A stretch of DNA of 64,000 nucleotides from contig OY998180.1 in the NCBI GenBank assembly GCA_963921935.1, positions 43,547,231-43,611,230 of the forward strand, given 5' to 3'. This stretch comes from Galeruca laticollis. Lineage: Eukaryota; Arthropoda; Insecta; Coleoptera; Chrysomelidae. Below the pieces are notes generated by a model that was not told where the DNA came from, did not search any database, and saw only the letters and a program-made list of their open reading frames with translations. Numbering within the stretch: the first letter of the stretch is position 1; every line of letters begins with the position of its first letter. A program made the position numbers and the translations under genes. Positions 31,801 through 43,476 of this stretch are shown piece by piece.

Positions 31801-34800
31801 ACGAATGTAGCTCAAATTAACCTGCATCACGCGAAGGGAGCTTCAGCCGTGATTGCAAGGTTGTTCGCTAAACTACAACTGGATATTGTACTGATCCAAG
31901 ACCCATGGATCAACAAAGAAGGCCAAATCAAAGGTTTGGTATGAAAGGATTCCAAATTGATTTATGATCAAAGGCAAGTATCTCCACGTGCCTGTGTAAT
32001 CATAAGAAATAACATAAAATATATTTGTGTTTCAGAATACGTGTCACGGGACCTTGTTCCAATCATGGTTCACCTCAACATTGGGGGTATCGACCGAGAC
32101 ATCGTCATTGCCTCTGCCTACTTCGCTGGAGACGGGCCGATGACACCTCCAGGAGAAGTACAAGAGCTAGTGAGACACTGCAATAGCAGACGGCTGCCCA
32201 TTATAATTGGTTGTGATGCCAACGCACATAATACCGTGTGGGGAAGCACTAATAACAACGCAAAAGGTGACTGTTTATTAGAATATCTCTTAGCAAATAG
32301 CCTTGAGACCTTAAATGTGGGAGCAACCCCCATCTTTGTCACGAGAGCAAGAGAAAAGGTCTTGGACGTAACAATTGTTAATGTTGCTTCTAGGAAAAAT
32401 GTAAAAGATTGGAGGGTGATGAGCGAGCCGTTACTTTCCGACCATAGGATCATCGAATTTAGGATGGAGGGAAATGCCACCTCGATTCCTACAATCCGAA
32501 ATCCTAGAAATACTGATTGGTCTCTTTACAACATCAATCTGAAGGACAATTTGGAACAAGTCGAAGTGAATGGGGTAAATCACCCGCACCTGGAACAAAG
32601 AGTCGAACAGATCAGTGAGGCAATAATGGAAGCTTTTCATTCCAGTGGGCCACTGTCAAAACCTCGTTCAGAAAAGGATGCTCCTTCGTGGAATGAGAAC
32701 TTGTCAAACCTCAGAAAAAAGGTCCGTCGGCTCTTTAATAGAGCCAAACGTGACGGTAATTGGCAGAGGTACACTGAGAAGCTTACTCAGTGCAATAAAG
32801 AGATTAGGAAGGCCAAAAGGCTTAATTTTCAAGCCGTTTGCACTTTTCCACTCACACAGCGGCCAGACTACAAAAGGTCATGGCAAATGGGGGAACTAAC
32901 CCCACAATGTCGCTGAAAAAGCCAGACGGATCATACACGGAAGGTGAAGAGGAACGATCGATTCTTCTTCTTAGAACCCACTTTCCAGTTAGTGAACCAG
33001 TAGTAAGCACTGAAATAGCAATGAATTACACCAAAAAATACCGCAAGGAAGATTGGGACATTGCTAAGAAAATATTTACCAGACAACGGTTGGAATGGGG
33101 GAATAAGTACCTTTAAACCATATAAATCACCAGGATTGGATGGAATATTTCCAGCACTCGTGCAGCAAGGGATAGGGGAGATTCTTCCTCGCCTGCTGAA
33201 GATTGCAAGAAGCAGTCTAGCAGTGGGTCTAATACCTAGAAAATGGAGAAGGGCAAGGGTAACCTTCATACCAAAAATAGGGAAAAAAGATGGGACTGAT
33301 CCCCGATCTTTTAGACTGATCTGTCTAACATCGTTCCTACTCAAAACGATGGAGAAAGTAGTGGATAACTACATAAGAACAGAAAATCTGGAGAATATAG
33401 CACTTCATAAATGTCAGCATGCTTACAGAGCGAGTCGATCAACTGAGACGGCTCTGTATCAGCTGACCGAAGTCATCCAGAGAACTCTCAACAACAAAGA
33501 AATCGCAATGTGCGCATTCCTGGATATATTTGGTGGGGAATCAAACCACCTCAGTTAAAGCCACTCGGGGGACACCTCGTAGTAGATGAGTTGCTCTACA
33601 GGCTAACGGAGCTTGGCTTAGAATGTATTGGCTATGCTGATGACATAGTTCTACTAGTCAGAGGCAAGTTCGAGAGCACTTTGTGTGATTTAATACAAAA
33701 GGGCCGCAGAATAATTGAGCGATGGTGCTTGTCAGTGGGACTAAACATTAACCCAAACAAGACCATAGTAATTCCATATACCCGGAAAAGAACACTTCCA
33801 GCCATGAAACCCATATCCTTAAACGGGGAAATAATAAAATGGAAATCAGAATTTAACTATCTAGGGATAACCCTAGACAGTAAGCTTCTGTGGAATAATC
33901 ATGTTGAAATAACTGCTAGTAAAGCAATAAGAGCTTTGATGGCGTGCAGAAATATAGCTGGTAAGAGGAGGGGTTGTAACCCAAAAATACTGCGATGGAT
34001 GTACGCCATGATTGTGAGACCAGCAATTACGTATGGGGCAATGTTTGGTATACAAAAGCAAGTCAGTACAGCACGAGGAAGACCCTCGACAAGGTTCAAA
34101 GGCTTGCCTGTGTATGTATCACTGGAGCTATGAGAACGTGTCCAACTAATGCACTTGAGATCATTACAGATCTCACACCTCTACATCTGGTGATAGAAAG
34201 ATCTGCCCAAATGGCAATTCTTAGAATATCTAATAGGCAATAGGAATATTAAAAATCAGGGAGCCTGGTCCTCTCTAACAAAATACATCTCATCAGCGAA
34301 TCTTCCCAGTGGAAATAATCAAGAAAGTAAGTATCGAAAAGAATTTCACTACGATGATAAATACGAGGAGAGACTGGGAAAGGGAATATACCACCCAAAC
34401 TCGCAAAGAAAACACCATTAAATGGTATAAGTATGGTTCAAAAACCACCACTGGAGCAGGCGCTGGAGTATTTGGGCCTGGCACTAGATACTCATTATCG
34501 TTAGGCTCCTTCCCGAGCGTCTTTCAGGCAGAAATACTTGCGATTGAAAGATGCGTGGAAATGAACCTAGAAAGAAACTATCAGAAATGTGACATATCGA
34601 TCCATTCTGATAGTCAAGCAGCTATCAAAGCATTGAGCTCCCATGTCATTGACTCAAAGTTGGCATGGGACTGCCGAAGAAAACTTGATGAATTAGGCAA
34701 GAATAACAGGGTCTTTTTAGTCTGGATTCCTGGCCACTCGGGAATCACAGGAAATTAAGAGGCCAATACACTTGCCAGGAAAGGAGCACAAACGCCCTTT

Positions 34801-35250
34801 ATTGGCCCGGAGCCTTTCTGTGGTGTAGGAAAATGCTCCTATAAGAAAAAGTTTCGGAAGAATAAGGAAACCGAAGGAGAAGTACTCTGGCGGTGCCTTC
34901 CCGGGTTGGAACATTCCAAAATGTTCCTGCGGTACTTTGACACTGCTAGATCCACAAAATATTTGGACCTCAGTAAAAATAAGCTACATCTCCTCACGGG
35001 CTTTCTTACAGGACACTGCCGCCTTAGGAAGCACCTAATGAGAATAGGTCTAGCAGAAACTAACGAGTGTAGATTCTGTGGGGAGGAGGATGAAACTCCG
35101 GATCACCTAGTTCTGGAATGCCTCGCCATTCCAAGCCAACGCAAGAAATGCTTCGGACAAGAAACTTGTAAGAGTGAGGATATAACCTCGTTGAAGCTGT
35201 TCCAAATACTAGAGTTCATTAGAACCCTGGAACTGGAAGGCGAGCTGTAG
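31801..35250 (+). pseudogene. LINE ORF2: endonuclease, reverse transcriptase, RNase H
   Basis: It resumes right at the target duplication with TNVAQINLHHAKGASAVIA, the start of an AP endonuclease. An in-frame TGA at 31942 interrupts it. The frame continues with IIGCDANAHNTVWGSTNNN and LSDHRIIEF (catalytic SDH). Reverse transcriptase follows: PGLDGIFPALVQ, ICLTSFLLKTMEKVV, CAFLDI (motif A Asp), GYADDIVLLVRG (catalytic YADD). Between motif A and YADD, at about 33530, roughly 60 codons including the CPQGG-type motif are missing and the frame shifts. RNase H (TTTGAGAGVFG; SIHSDSQAAIKAL; VWIPGHSG) and a C-terminal CRFCGEEDETPDHLVLEC zinc motif complete it. It would prime reverse transcription at target DNA; this copy is inactive. 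Confidence 0.85.
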
Positions 35251-35330
35251 TAGTGGCGAGAACAGCTCTGATAGGAGGACACAATAAACCTTAGGTTTCA
35301 GTGCATTGTAACCCCGTTAAAATCTACAAT

Positions 35331-35494
35331 CTATAATTATTATTTCATATGGCAGCATACTGAATATAATTCACTTGACCCCTTCGAACTTATTTGTAGG
35401 CTTGTAGTCTGTATCTTATAATAAAAATAACGTATCATTCTAAAAAGATAAAGAATAATACATTAATTATTTATTAATATTAGGTTTTTTTATT
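35331..35494. other. Spacer
   Basis: AT-rich spacer after the LINE 3' region. Nothing recognised. Confidence 0.4.
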
Positions 35495-36352
35495 TTAGAA
35501 ATATAATTCTTCACAGAATTTGTCGGCAGACCATGTTCTCATTTTTAAAGTACCATGCTTAGAGATGCAACCATCACATTCTTTTTTTCCTGTGATTATT
35601 AATTTTTTGATGTGGTTGCTGATAAAGCTGGTTATTGCCTTAATTTCTTCAGACGACCAGGGTAATTTAACGGTAGTTTTTCTTTTCCCTAAAATGCAAA
35701 CAATTTCATGTAGATAACGATGTATCATTTTAACACCTTCTTCCTTCGGTTTAACCAATTTCTTAGATTTTTCAGTACTTCCGCTTTTACCAGATTCGTT
35801 TTCATCAGTTTCGCTTTTGTCGCTTTTAACATTGGAGGTTCCTGCTACATTTACATTTGTTTCATCCACATTATCTAAAAGTGATCAAATTTTGTACTTT
35901 AAAAACTTAATGCACGTTACAGTTTTGTGTTTGTATACAACAGATTAGTGCACGACAAAATAACAAGAAAAACTACTGAGTACATGGGTAATTTCTTGAA
36001 ACTTAAGACTTACCAACCAAGTTCTGCTTCTAAATCAACTTCAATATCAGGAAGATCTGAAAAAATATTCGAACATATACCTACTTAAAAAAAGAGAAAA
36101 AAAATATCAATTCATTTTTAGATCAATATCATCCAATGATTTTTCTTTGAAGTGAGATAGAATTGCTTCGTCTACTGCCATTAAGAGTCGACTAATTTTC
36201 GTCAGTTCTATTGCACTTTCGTGCAATCGGTAAAAATCTCTGTGTACCCGGATATCGTGGCCTAAATGATGTGCCAGCTAGTCTGATGGTCACTTCATTG
36301 TATCATGATGGTCACTCATCCAAGTAGTAATCGCGATCCGAGCTGATTGACT
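35495..36352 (-). pseudogene. Decayed 3' exons of a tyrosine-recombinase-like gene
   Basis: Three minus-strand segments. (1) 36112-36277: LAHHLGHDIRVHRDFYRL...KISRLLMAVDEAI...EKSLDDIDL. The H-LGH...Y pattern resembles the last box of tyrosine recombinases, where His-x-x-Arg/His and the nucleophilic Tyr lie. (2) 36018-36060: a 43-nt exon, flanked by TTTTTTCAG and GTAAGT, reading DLPDIEVDLEAEL. (3) 35495-35877, after TTTTAG: an acidic Ser/Lys-rich stretch and then LPWSSEEIKAITSFI...GKKECDGC...RTWSADKFCEE, with a Cys pair. Stops precede segment 1 (TGA and TAG at 36278-36310), and the GTAAGT junction gives a stop unless a donor 4 nt upstream is used. This looks like the C-terminus of a Crypton-like or recombinase-derived protein; family assignment is from memory of motif order and uncertain. 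Confidence 0.45.
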
Positions 36353-36478
36353 GCAGACACATACACTAAACACAAAATTTGTTTTGCAAGTTCATATAAT
36401 TTTTTTCCGTTATCTCATATGATTTCAAACATATCTTCATGTTTCCATATATTATTTTATATGTATACGTACTGTATA

Positions 36479-38293
36479 CAGGGTTGATATAAAGTATGGA
36501 ACCAAGTGAATATCTTTTAAACGGAAAGAACGATATTTTTGAAAATTTGCAGGTTAGTGCAATGGAACAAAATGCATCTGATGTACATTTTTTTGTTAAT
36601 AATATACTTCCGGTTTAACCAGAAATGCCATCAACTTCTTTAATTTAAATGGGACACCCTATATATATTTACAGATTTTGAAAGAGCTTGTTATTTTGAA
36701 TTCATATATACTGAGTTTAGTGTACAATAATTTGTAAAATCTAGGAATAACTCACTGTAATTTGTACAATAGGTGTACATTTCATTATTTTACAACAATG
36801 AGAAACAAAATTACTTCAAATGTTCAAAATGCTCGCCGTTTACTTGCTGACAATATGCCATCCTATTAACAAATTCTTGAGTCACTCTTTCCAAGACTTC
36901 TCCACGTATTAGTTCACATTCATCAATAATTCTTTGTCTCAATTCCTGTAAGTTTGTTGGCCGTCTAACGTAAACACGTGATTTTAGATAAACCCAAAGA
37001 AAAAAATCTAACGGGCTTAAATCCGGAGAACGAGCAGGCCACTCTATGAATCCTCTACGTCCATCCATCGATTTGGAAAATTCGCATCCAGAAAATCCCT
37101 AACCCGTCTATCATAGTGGGGAGGTGCTCCATCTTGTTGAAACCAAACATTTTGTGGTAATTGCCCACTCTGTTGAAGTGCAGGAATAATTTCGTTATTT
37201 AGTAGATCCAAATACTTTTCACCATTCAAGTTTCCGTCGATAAAAAATGGGCCTATAAGCCTATTTTTGACAATTCCAATCCAAACATTTAACTTCTGTG
37301 GATGCTGGGTATGTGCTTCATGGATCCAATGAGGATTCTCATTTGACCAATATCTTGAGTTATGGCGTTTAACTGTTCCACTTGAACAAAAAGTTGCCTC
37401 ATCGGAAAAAACTATGTTAGAAGCAAAATTTTCGTCGACATTACAGATGTCCATTAGCCGTTCGCAAAATTCCAGCCGTCGTTCAAAATCATCGTCTGAC
37501 AATTCTTGAACCAACTGTACCTTATACGGATGATACTTTTCACTTTTTAATATCTTTCCTACAGAACGTCGACCGATACCATGGTTTAGTGCCAAATTTG
37601 TGGTGGAAGTTTGAAGTGATTCTTCTAAACCTATTGCAATATTTTGTTTAACAGTTTCGTTCGTTGCAGTCCGCGGTCTTCCAGGTTTTAGCAAATTTTT
37701 TACCATCCCAGTTGTATTAACACGTTGTAATGGTTTAGTTACCGTTGAGCGTGATATAGGATTTCTCTCCGGATGCAAATTATTAAAAACATGACGCACT
37801 TCTTCATGCGTTTTAAAACACGATCACCATAACCGATCAACATTAAAATTTCAAGACGCTCTTTTTATTTCCGTCAATTAGAATTTTACACTTTGAGAAC
37901 AAAAGACGTACTAAACAGTACTCGTTTATTTATTACTATGCATACAAACAACATCAATTAGTTTATCTAAATAGTTTTTTGCTCTAATGCAAAAAACTCA
38001 AAGGAGGTTGATTAAAGTGCTATATTCCTCGTTTTCCAAATTTTTTTACACTAAACTCAGTATGTGTGAATTCAAAATAACAAGCTCTTTCAAAATCTGT
38101 AAAAATATATAGGGTGTCCCATTTAAATTAAAGAAGTTGATGGCATTTCCGGTTAAACCGGAAGTATATTATCAACAAAAAAATGTACATCAGATGCATT
38201 TTGTTCCATTGCACTTACCTGCAAATTTTGCATAAATATCGTCCTTTTCGTTTAAAAGATATTTACTTGGATCCATACTTTATCCCAACCCCG
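36479..38293 (-). mobile_element. Mariner transposon, DD41D type, 247-bp inverted repeats
   Basis: 1815 bp, flanked by TA on both sides (36477-36478 and 38294-38295). The ends CAGGGTTGATATAAAG and (inverted) CGGGGTTGGGATAAAG start inverted repeats that extend about 247 bp (36479-36725 and 38047-38293) at over 90% identity. They include the shared 'gggacacccta' and 'gaaagagcttgttattttga' blocks. A transposase pseudogene lies between them. Inverted repeats of this length are long for mariner elements, which mostly have about 30 bp. Confidence 0.9.
36811..37843 (-). pseudogene. Mariner transposase, two frameshifts
   Basis: The most plausible ATG is at 37843 (MLIGYGDRVLK). One base is missing near 37815, after which the frame continues EEVRHVFNNLHPERNPISRSTV (helix-turn-helix) and GRPRTATNET, the linker with a GRPR-like motif. 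Catalytic motifs: FSDEATF (first Asp), WFQQDGAPPHY (second Asp) and, after a second single-base deletion at about 37066, EWPARSPDLSPLDFFLW (third Asp). Across that deletion 41 residues separate the second and third Asp, which places it in the DD41D group. The reading frame then runs to a stop at 36811. Total length would be about 340 residues, normal for mariner. The enzyme would cut and paste the element at TA; this copy cannot be translated whole. Confidence 0.85.
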
Positions 38294-38295
38294 TA

Positions 38296-41200
38296 TATAC
38301 TACTAAAAATAGTTGTACGGCTATATTCATAATTCATGCATTGGAATAGTTATTTCATAATAATAGCCTATCAAAATATCAGAGGAGCGGTCATAGCCAC
38401 TTTTTTTTAACAGTAAATTATTCAGAACACACTATATCATAAAAAATCAATCCACCATAAAAGTAACGAAAGGTTTGATATTCATTTTTATTCAATTTTT
38501 TGTGAGGGTTTTTTATAAGATTCTCTTTTGTGTGAGGTTCATATATCTAGGCTTTTTCCACTCTGTTTTCTTCTGGTTTAAGTATACAAAATTTAAAATC
38601 TATCTTCTAGTCTTTCCATACCGTTTTTTATTTTTAGAGCTGTGTAGTAGATTTACGTAGAGGAAACGTGAAGTAAATGTTTATTTTTTAAAACTAATCA
38701 TTTAACAGTCTTTTCAGAAATAACAATTTTCTGAAAATGGCGGCATCCTTTCTTTTCATCCCCCTTTAACTCAAGGTCAGTATTGTACACTGTGCAGTAG
38801 ATCTATCAAAGATCATGCTGGACAGGCGCGTGCGTATGCTGGGGTGCTGGGTGGGGTGTATACCTACTACACCACCATTCTAGCAGTCTGTGTACCGAGC
38901 CGGGCGAGCGTGTGAATTTTTGATTACTGAAAGAATATTACTTGATTTGAAATAATAACAACGGAAAATATCTAATTATTGCATTACTCTCTTATTATTT
39001 TTGTGACTCTGTCAATAGCATCAAGAAATTTGCATAAAACATCGAATAACAAAGCAATATGTGTTGGGTCAATTCTAACCTCTACAAACTGAAACTGACA
39101 GAATGGCAGGTTACGAGTTTACTAATGAAATAATGTAAAGTGAACTAGATATATTCATTCTAAGCACCCCACGAATAGCTCAGTGAAATAGACCTAATAC
39201 AATATAACTGGTTTATTTACTTTAATTAGTGCAAAAAGTGGACAATAATTTCTTGCAGATTTTAATGTCATGTGAAAAGTAAACAACTGGCCATTATAAA
39301 GGTGCGTTCTTTTTATGTGTAAATTAGTTGTATGGTTTACGATATTTTATGTTATTTGATTCAGATGTTGTTATGTTAAGTTTTGTATTTGTGTTGGGTT
39401 TGTAATTGTAAAAGAATCTAGTTGAAGTGCTTGACCAGCTCCATCACTCACATTTCATAATGGAAACAGTGGCTCTCGTTATTGGTTAGATTCAATGTTG
39501 TGAGCTGTTAACATCTGTAACAGAAACATTACCATTATTTATCATTGTATGTACAAATACATATGTTATTTAAAGTTACAATTTGAAGAATATTCAATAT
39601 ATGTTATAGAGAATTTTCAATGCTCAAACAGCAACTTTTTTGAAAACTAAAAAGATTTAAACTATTTTATTTATTAGAAATAGAAACGTTAGTATTTAAA
39701 GGGCAAATATTTTTTCTATGATCAAGCAAAATAATTACATTTATTGTGTGACAGCTATATAACATTTTTGTTAATTTTTATAATGAATAATGAACACGTC
39801 AAATCACTTGAAAGTTATTTTTATATTCTGGTTGGATGCTTCTATGTTTAATGCACAGCATGCCCATGTTTTCACTGTTTATTTTAAATGTCTATACTGA
39901 CAGGGGTAAGTAATTAAATGTTTTCATTGTTGCATGATCCTAGAAAAAATAGTGAAAGCCAAATCACCTGGAAAGAAGAACAGTAACTGTTGTTGGTATG
40001 CAGATTATTTTAAAACAAAATTATGATGGTTCTTGTTATTGCCTAGTCATATAAAAAACAATACATGCAAAAGTTAATTCATATTATTTAAATTCTATAC
40101 ACAAAAATAGTAATATTATTTTACAATATATTTAAAGTAAAAAGTGTTAGTACTTTGATAATAAAAGTATGTCCATAGTAGAGAAATTAAACATTTTTAT
40201 TTAGATATCTATTAAAATGGGTATAAAGGTGATTGTGAAATAAGTAACATAAGTATATGCATAATAGCAACTATTTAATAATGAGTCTTGGTATATTCTG
40301 TGAAGAGCAAACTGAGACATTCGGTTAAAATTTCTGACATTGTTTTTAACTCAGTGCAACATTAATATTATTTTTATTCCTTTTAAAGTTTACAGGTACT
40401 AAGATTAATAGACAAGTCTGTATTCAATTTTTATGTAATATAAATCATCAATATTACCTTTTCTGAATTAATACCTATATCTAATTCTTCAAATGAGTTA
40501 CTCATGTGACTCATATGCAGTATGCAAGTAGAATAATAACATATGCACTAAGTCCATTTTATAACCTCCAAGGTTTTAGTATTTTTATATTGCCATAAAG
40601 TGTTACTTCCAACCATAGTTTTCAAATTGAGGCATTAAAATAAATGAGCCCAACAATAAATCTGAAGGGAGTCTACAATGAATGAGTCTCACTGATATCT
40701 GAATATTAAAATATTCACTCAACTTATTTCTCATAAATATTCTGAAACCAGAAGCTGTAGCTCAGAAGCAATTTTGTGACTTAAGTACTAATAAGGTGAA
40801 CTTTATTTTAAGTACTTAACATTTTGTCATAAAACATAAACTGGTAGAAAGTTTAACTTATTAGTGTGGGTTGGATAGTATTAGCAATAATAATTTACTT
40901 TCAAAAGGAAAATTGCAGAGAGACCTTAACTACTTATGTTATAATTGAAAGATTGTTGTGTGGGGTATAATTCTGTTACTTTAGTGATTGTTTTAAAGGA
41001 CCTATCTAAGTGTAAGATGCCTTTTATTCAGTTTAATATTAGTTTGCATAATAAAAAATTGTGTAACAACTAACAAACACACAGAAGGCATTCACTATTT
41101 GAATTTGGCCATATTTAACTGTATATAATATGTAAGCTAACTACTCTAACCATTCAAACTACCATACTGAAAACTTCCAGACCCATATCCATTGATAGAC

Positions 41201-43470
41201 CTATTAAAAAATCAGAAAAATATTGACAGTAGTATATACTATTGTTAATATAAACTTTTTTCTTGATTGTTGAATGAACACAAAAATTGGACATGACAAT
41301 TCCTTAAACAAAATGAGCTTGTGTTAAAATGTTTTGGACTGATTTATAGTATTCCAGGCCCCATACTTATTCTAAAACAATAGAAATACAGTGTGAGATG
41401 AATTCAAAATATATTTTATTACTTACTGTGTAATGCTAATTCAATAAATGTACTTGTGTATGAATAAGTCAATCTTTCAGCTGCATATCAGAGTCTAAAA
41501 AATAACTATTGTGCAAATTTAGTTAAATACTTTGTCTTCTATTTTTTCAAAAAAGGGGTGAGTGAGAACTGGGAGCGTTTATGAATAAATACCTATATTT
41601 TGATTTGGTTAAAGAAATTAGACCAAACATTCATTTGGTTCATGCCATTTTGGTAAGAAAAAACAGTAAGGCGGAGCAATATCAGAGAAATAACATGGTT
41701 ATTTGTTATGATCTGTTGAGTTTTTGGCCATAAATTTATACACAGTGATTGTGGTGTGATCATAGTGCCCAAACAATGGTTATTATATTCATTCATAAGT
41801 CACAAAAATATCAGCAGCATACTTTTGAATGCTAGCCGTACCACATTAAAAAAGTATCAATTATTAACAATTTGTAGTATTGAAAAACATTACATACTCA
41901 ACAAAACTGTTTTGTGAAAAATCACCCCGTACTCTTAGTAGCCTACAGAGTTTTTTTTTAATAAACACAATCAGTATTTACTCCCATATTGGGCATGATT
42001 TATACTGTAAAAATATAAATTATCCTTGCTGTCCTCTAGAAAAGTATTCGGAATTACTGTAAGACTCAACATTACAGAACTTATTCAGCTAGAAAACTTA
42101 TACAATATTTCCAACTTATTTCTTTATTGATACAAATTATGTTGTATCTGTAAAGAGGTAACCATTCGTTCCACTCAAATAAAAACATCTTCTGTTGAAT
42201 GTTGATGGGAGTTCAGTATTTCGAAGAAAACAGGGAAGGTACAAAAAATGTGACGATGGTTGTCTTTATTGTCGATAAATACCATATGACTCGCAATTAC
42301 AAGGAGAAATACATATTCTGTGGACTGTGGTTTCGACTTTTGGGTCTCGTCAGCACAGAGCTTTCTCATTCAGATGTCACACTCACCACTGCTAATTGGT
42401 TCTTATAAATATACAAGTACCGATCGGTCTGTAACAACCTCTGTAGTTTCGAGTCCTCGGGGCTGTGTGTGTGTGTCTACAATAAATAATTCAATATTCG
42501 TCAAGGCAGATAGCCAGGTAGTTTGTGTGATAATATTTTCAAACGCATAAATATTCATCCATCTACAATTGTTTAGGAACACCTTAAAGTTTATGATAAT
42601 CATTTTACAGTTTACTGTGATATGGCTGAAAATCTGAGCTTTTGGTTCACAATTAGAAGTGGAAATGGCTTGGTTACTGACTTGTATACTCATAAGAGTC
42701 AAATAGCAGTCGTGTTATCTTCTGTTCAGATTAGAGACTGATGAGACCACAGATTATGCATTTGTCCTTGTAATTGTGAGCCAATAATCCCGACCACCGC
42801 CATGTTTTTCAAGGGAGATGTAATTCAATGTAAGTACTTCATGAATAAAAGTGCTCTCAGACATTTAAAGTGTATGCTTTTGAGCAGATTTTTAGAATGC
42901 AACAGAATGATTTTAAAAAGTGATATTCTTGCAAGTTTTGTTAAGCACTAGAGGCTCTGGATACATTATGTTGAGATTTAAAGTTCTTGAAGTTTTTGTC
43001 GAATTTTTAATTAAAAACGCTTTAGTAATAAATAGATGCATGTGTAATAAGATCGATTTCGGTGTGCAAGTCATTAAAAAATAACAAACTTCTTCAGGAG
43101 TTCTAACAAGGACGTGAAACAGATCATCATTAAAATTTCAATAGGGTTTTTCAGTTGAAAGCACCATTAACAACTATTGATTTCAATAAAGTTGACAGTT
43201 GTTCAAAACCTGGCTTCACCTTTCATTTTTATTGATGAATAAAAATTGCTCATCTCCATAAATTTTAGTCTAATGTAAAGAAACTAAATCCTGTTTTTAA
43301 AAGGGAAAGATAAAGCGTAAAGCCACGTAGGGAAAATATTGGTCATATAATAAATACAAAAAATTGCTAATGTTTGGATTAAAAAAAAATCAAAAATTCT
43401 AGCTTGAAAATAAAATACAGTGCCAACAAAGTAATAGGCACAAACATTTGAAATTATTGTTATTTACGTC
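38296..43470. other. Five kilobases with nothing recognised
   Basis: AT-rich sequence without a credible ORF, tandem repeat or transposon end. At 38760-38910 there is a GC-richer island with CpGs (gtgcgtatgctggggtg, gagccgggcgagcg) preceded by 'aaaatggcggcatcc', which might be a promoter or first exon of an unseen host gene. A short GT run occurs at about 42465. This is the best candidate here for ordinary single-copy host sequence, intron or intergenic. Confidence 0.4.
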
Positions 43471-43476
43471 AGTAAA

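Larger units (their letters stand above)
29010..35330 (+). mobile_element. Jockey-superfamily LINE with DUF4780-type ORF1, split by an insertion
   Basis: A GC-rich 5' region (29010-29663) is followed by ORF1 (29664-30608), an intergenic spacer, and ORF2 (31801-35250). A minus-strand RTE-like fragment (30794-31800) with 8-bp target duplications sits just before the endonuclease. ORF1 is intact, whereas ORF2 carries a stop, frameshifts and an internal deletion. The 3' region (35251 to about 35330) has no clear poly(A). The left boundary is an estimate from the composition jump. Confidence 0.75.

Noticed and set aside
38475..38660. Hydrophobic 61-codon ORF
   Set aside because: Phe/Tyr/Ile-rich translation is typical of T-rich non-coding DNA, and there is no conserved pattern.
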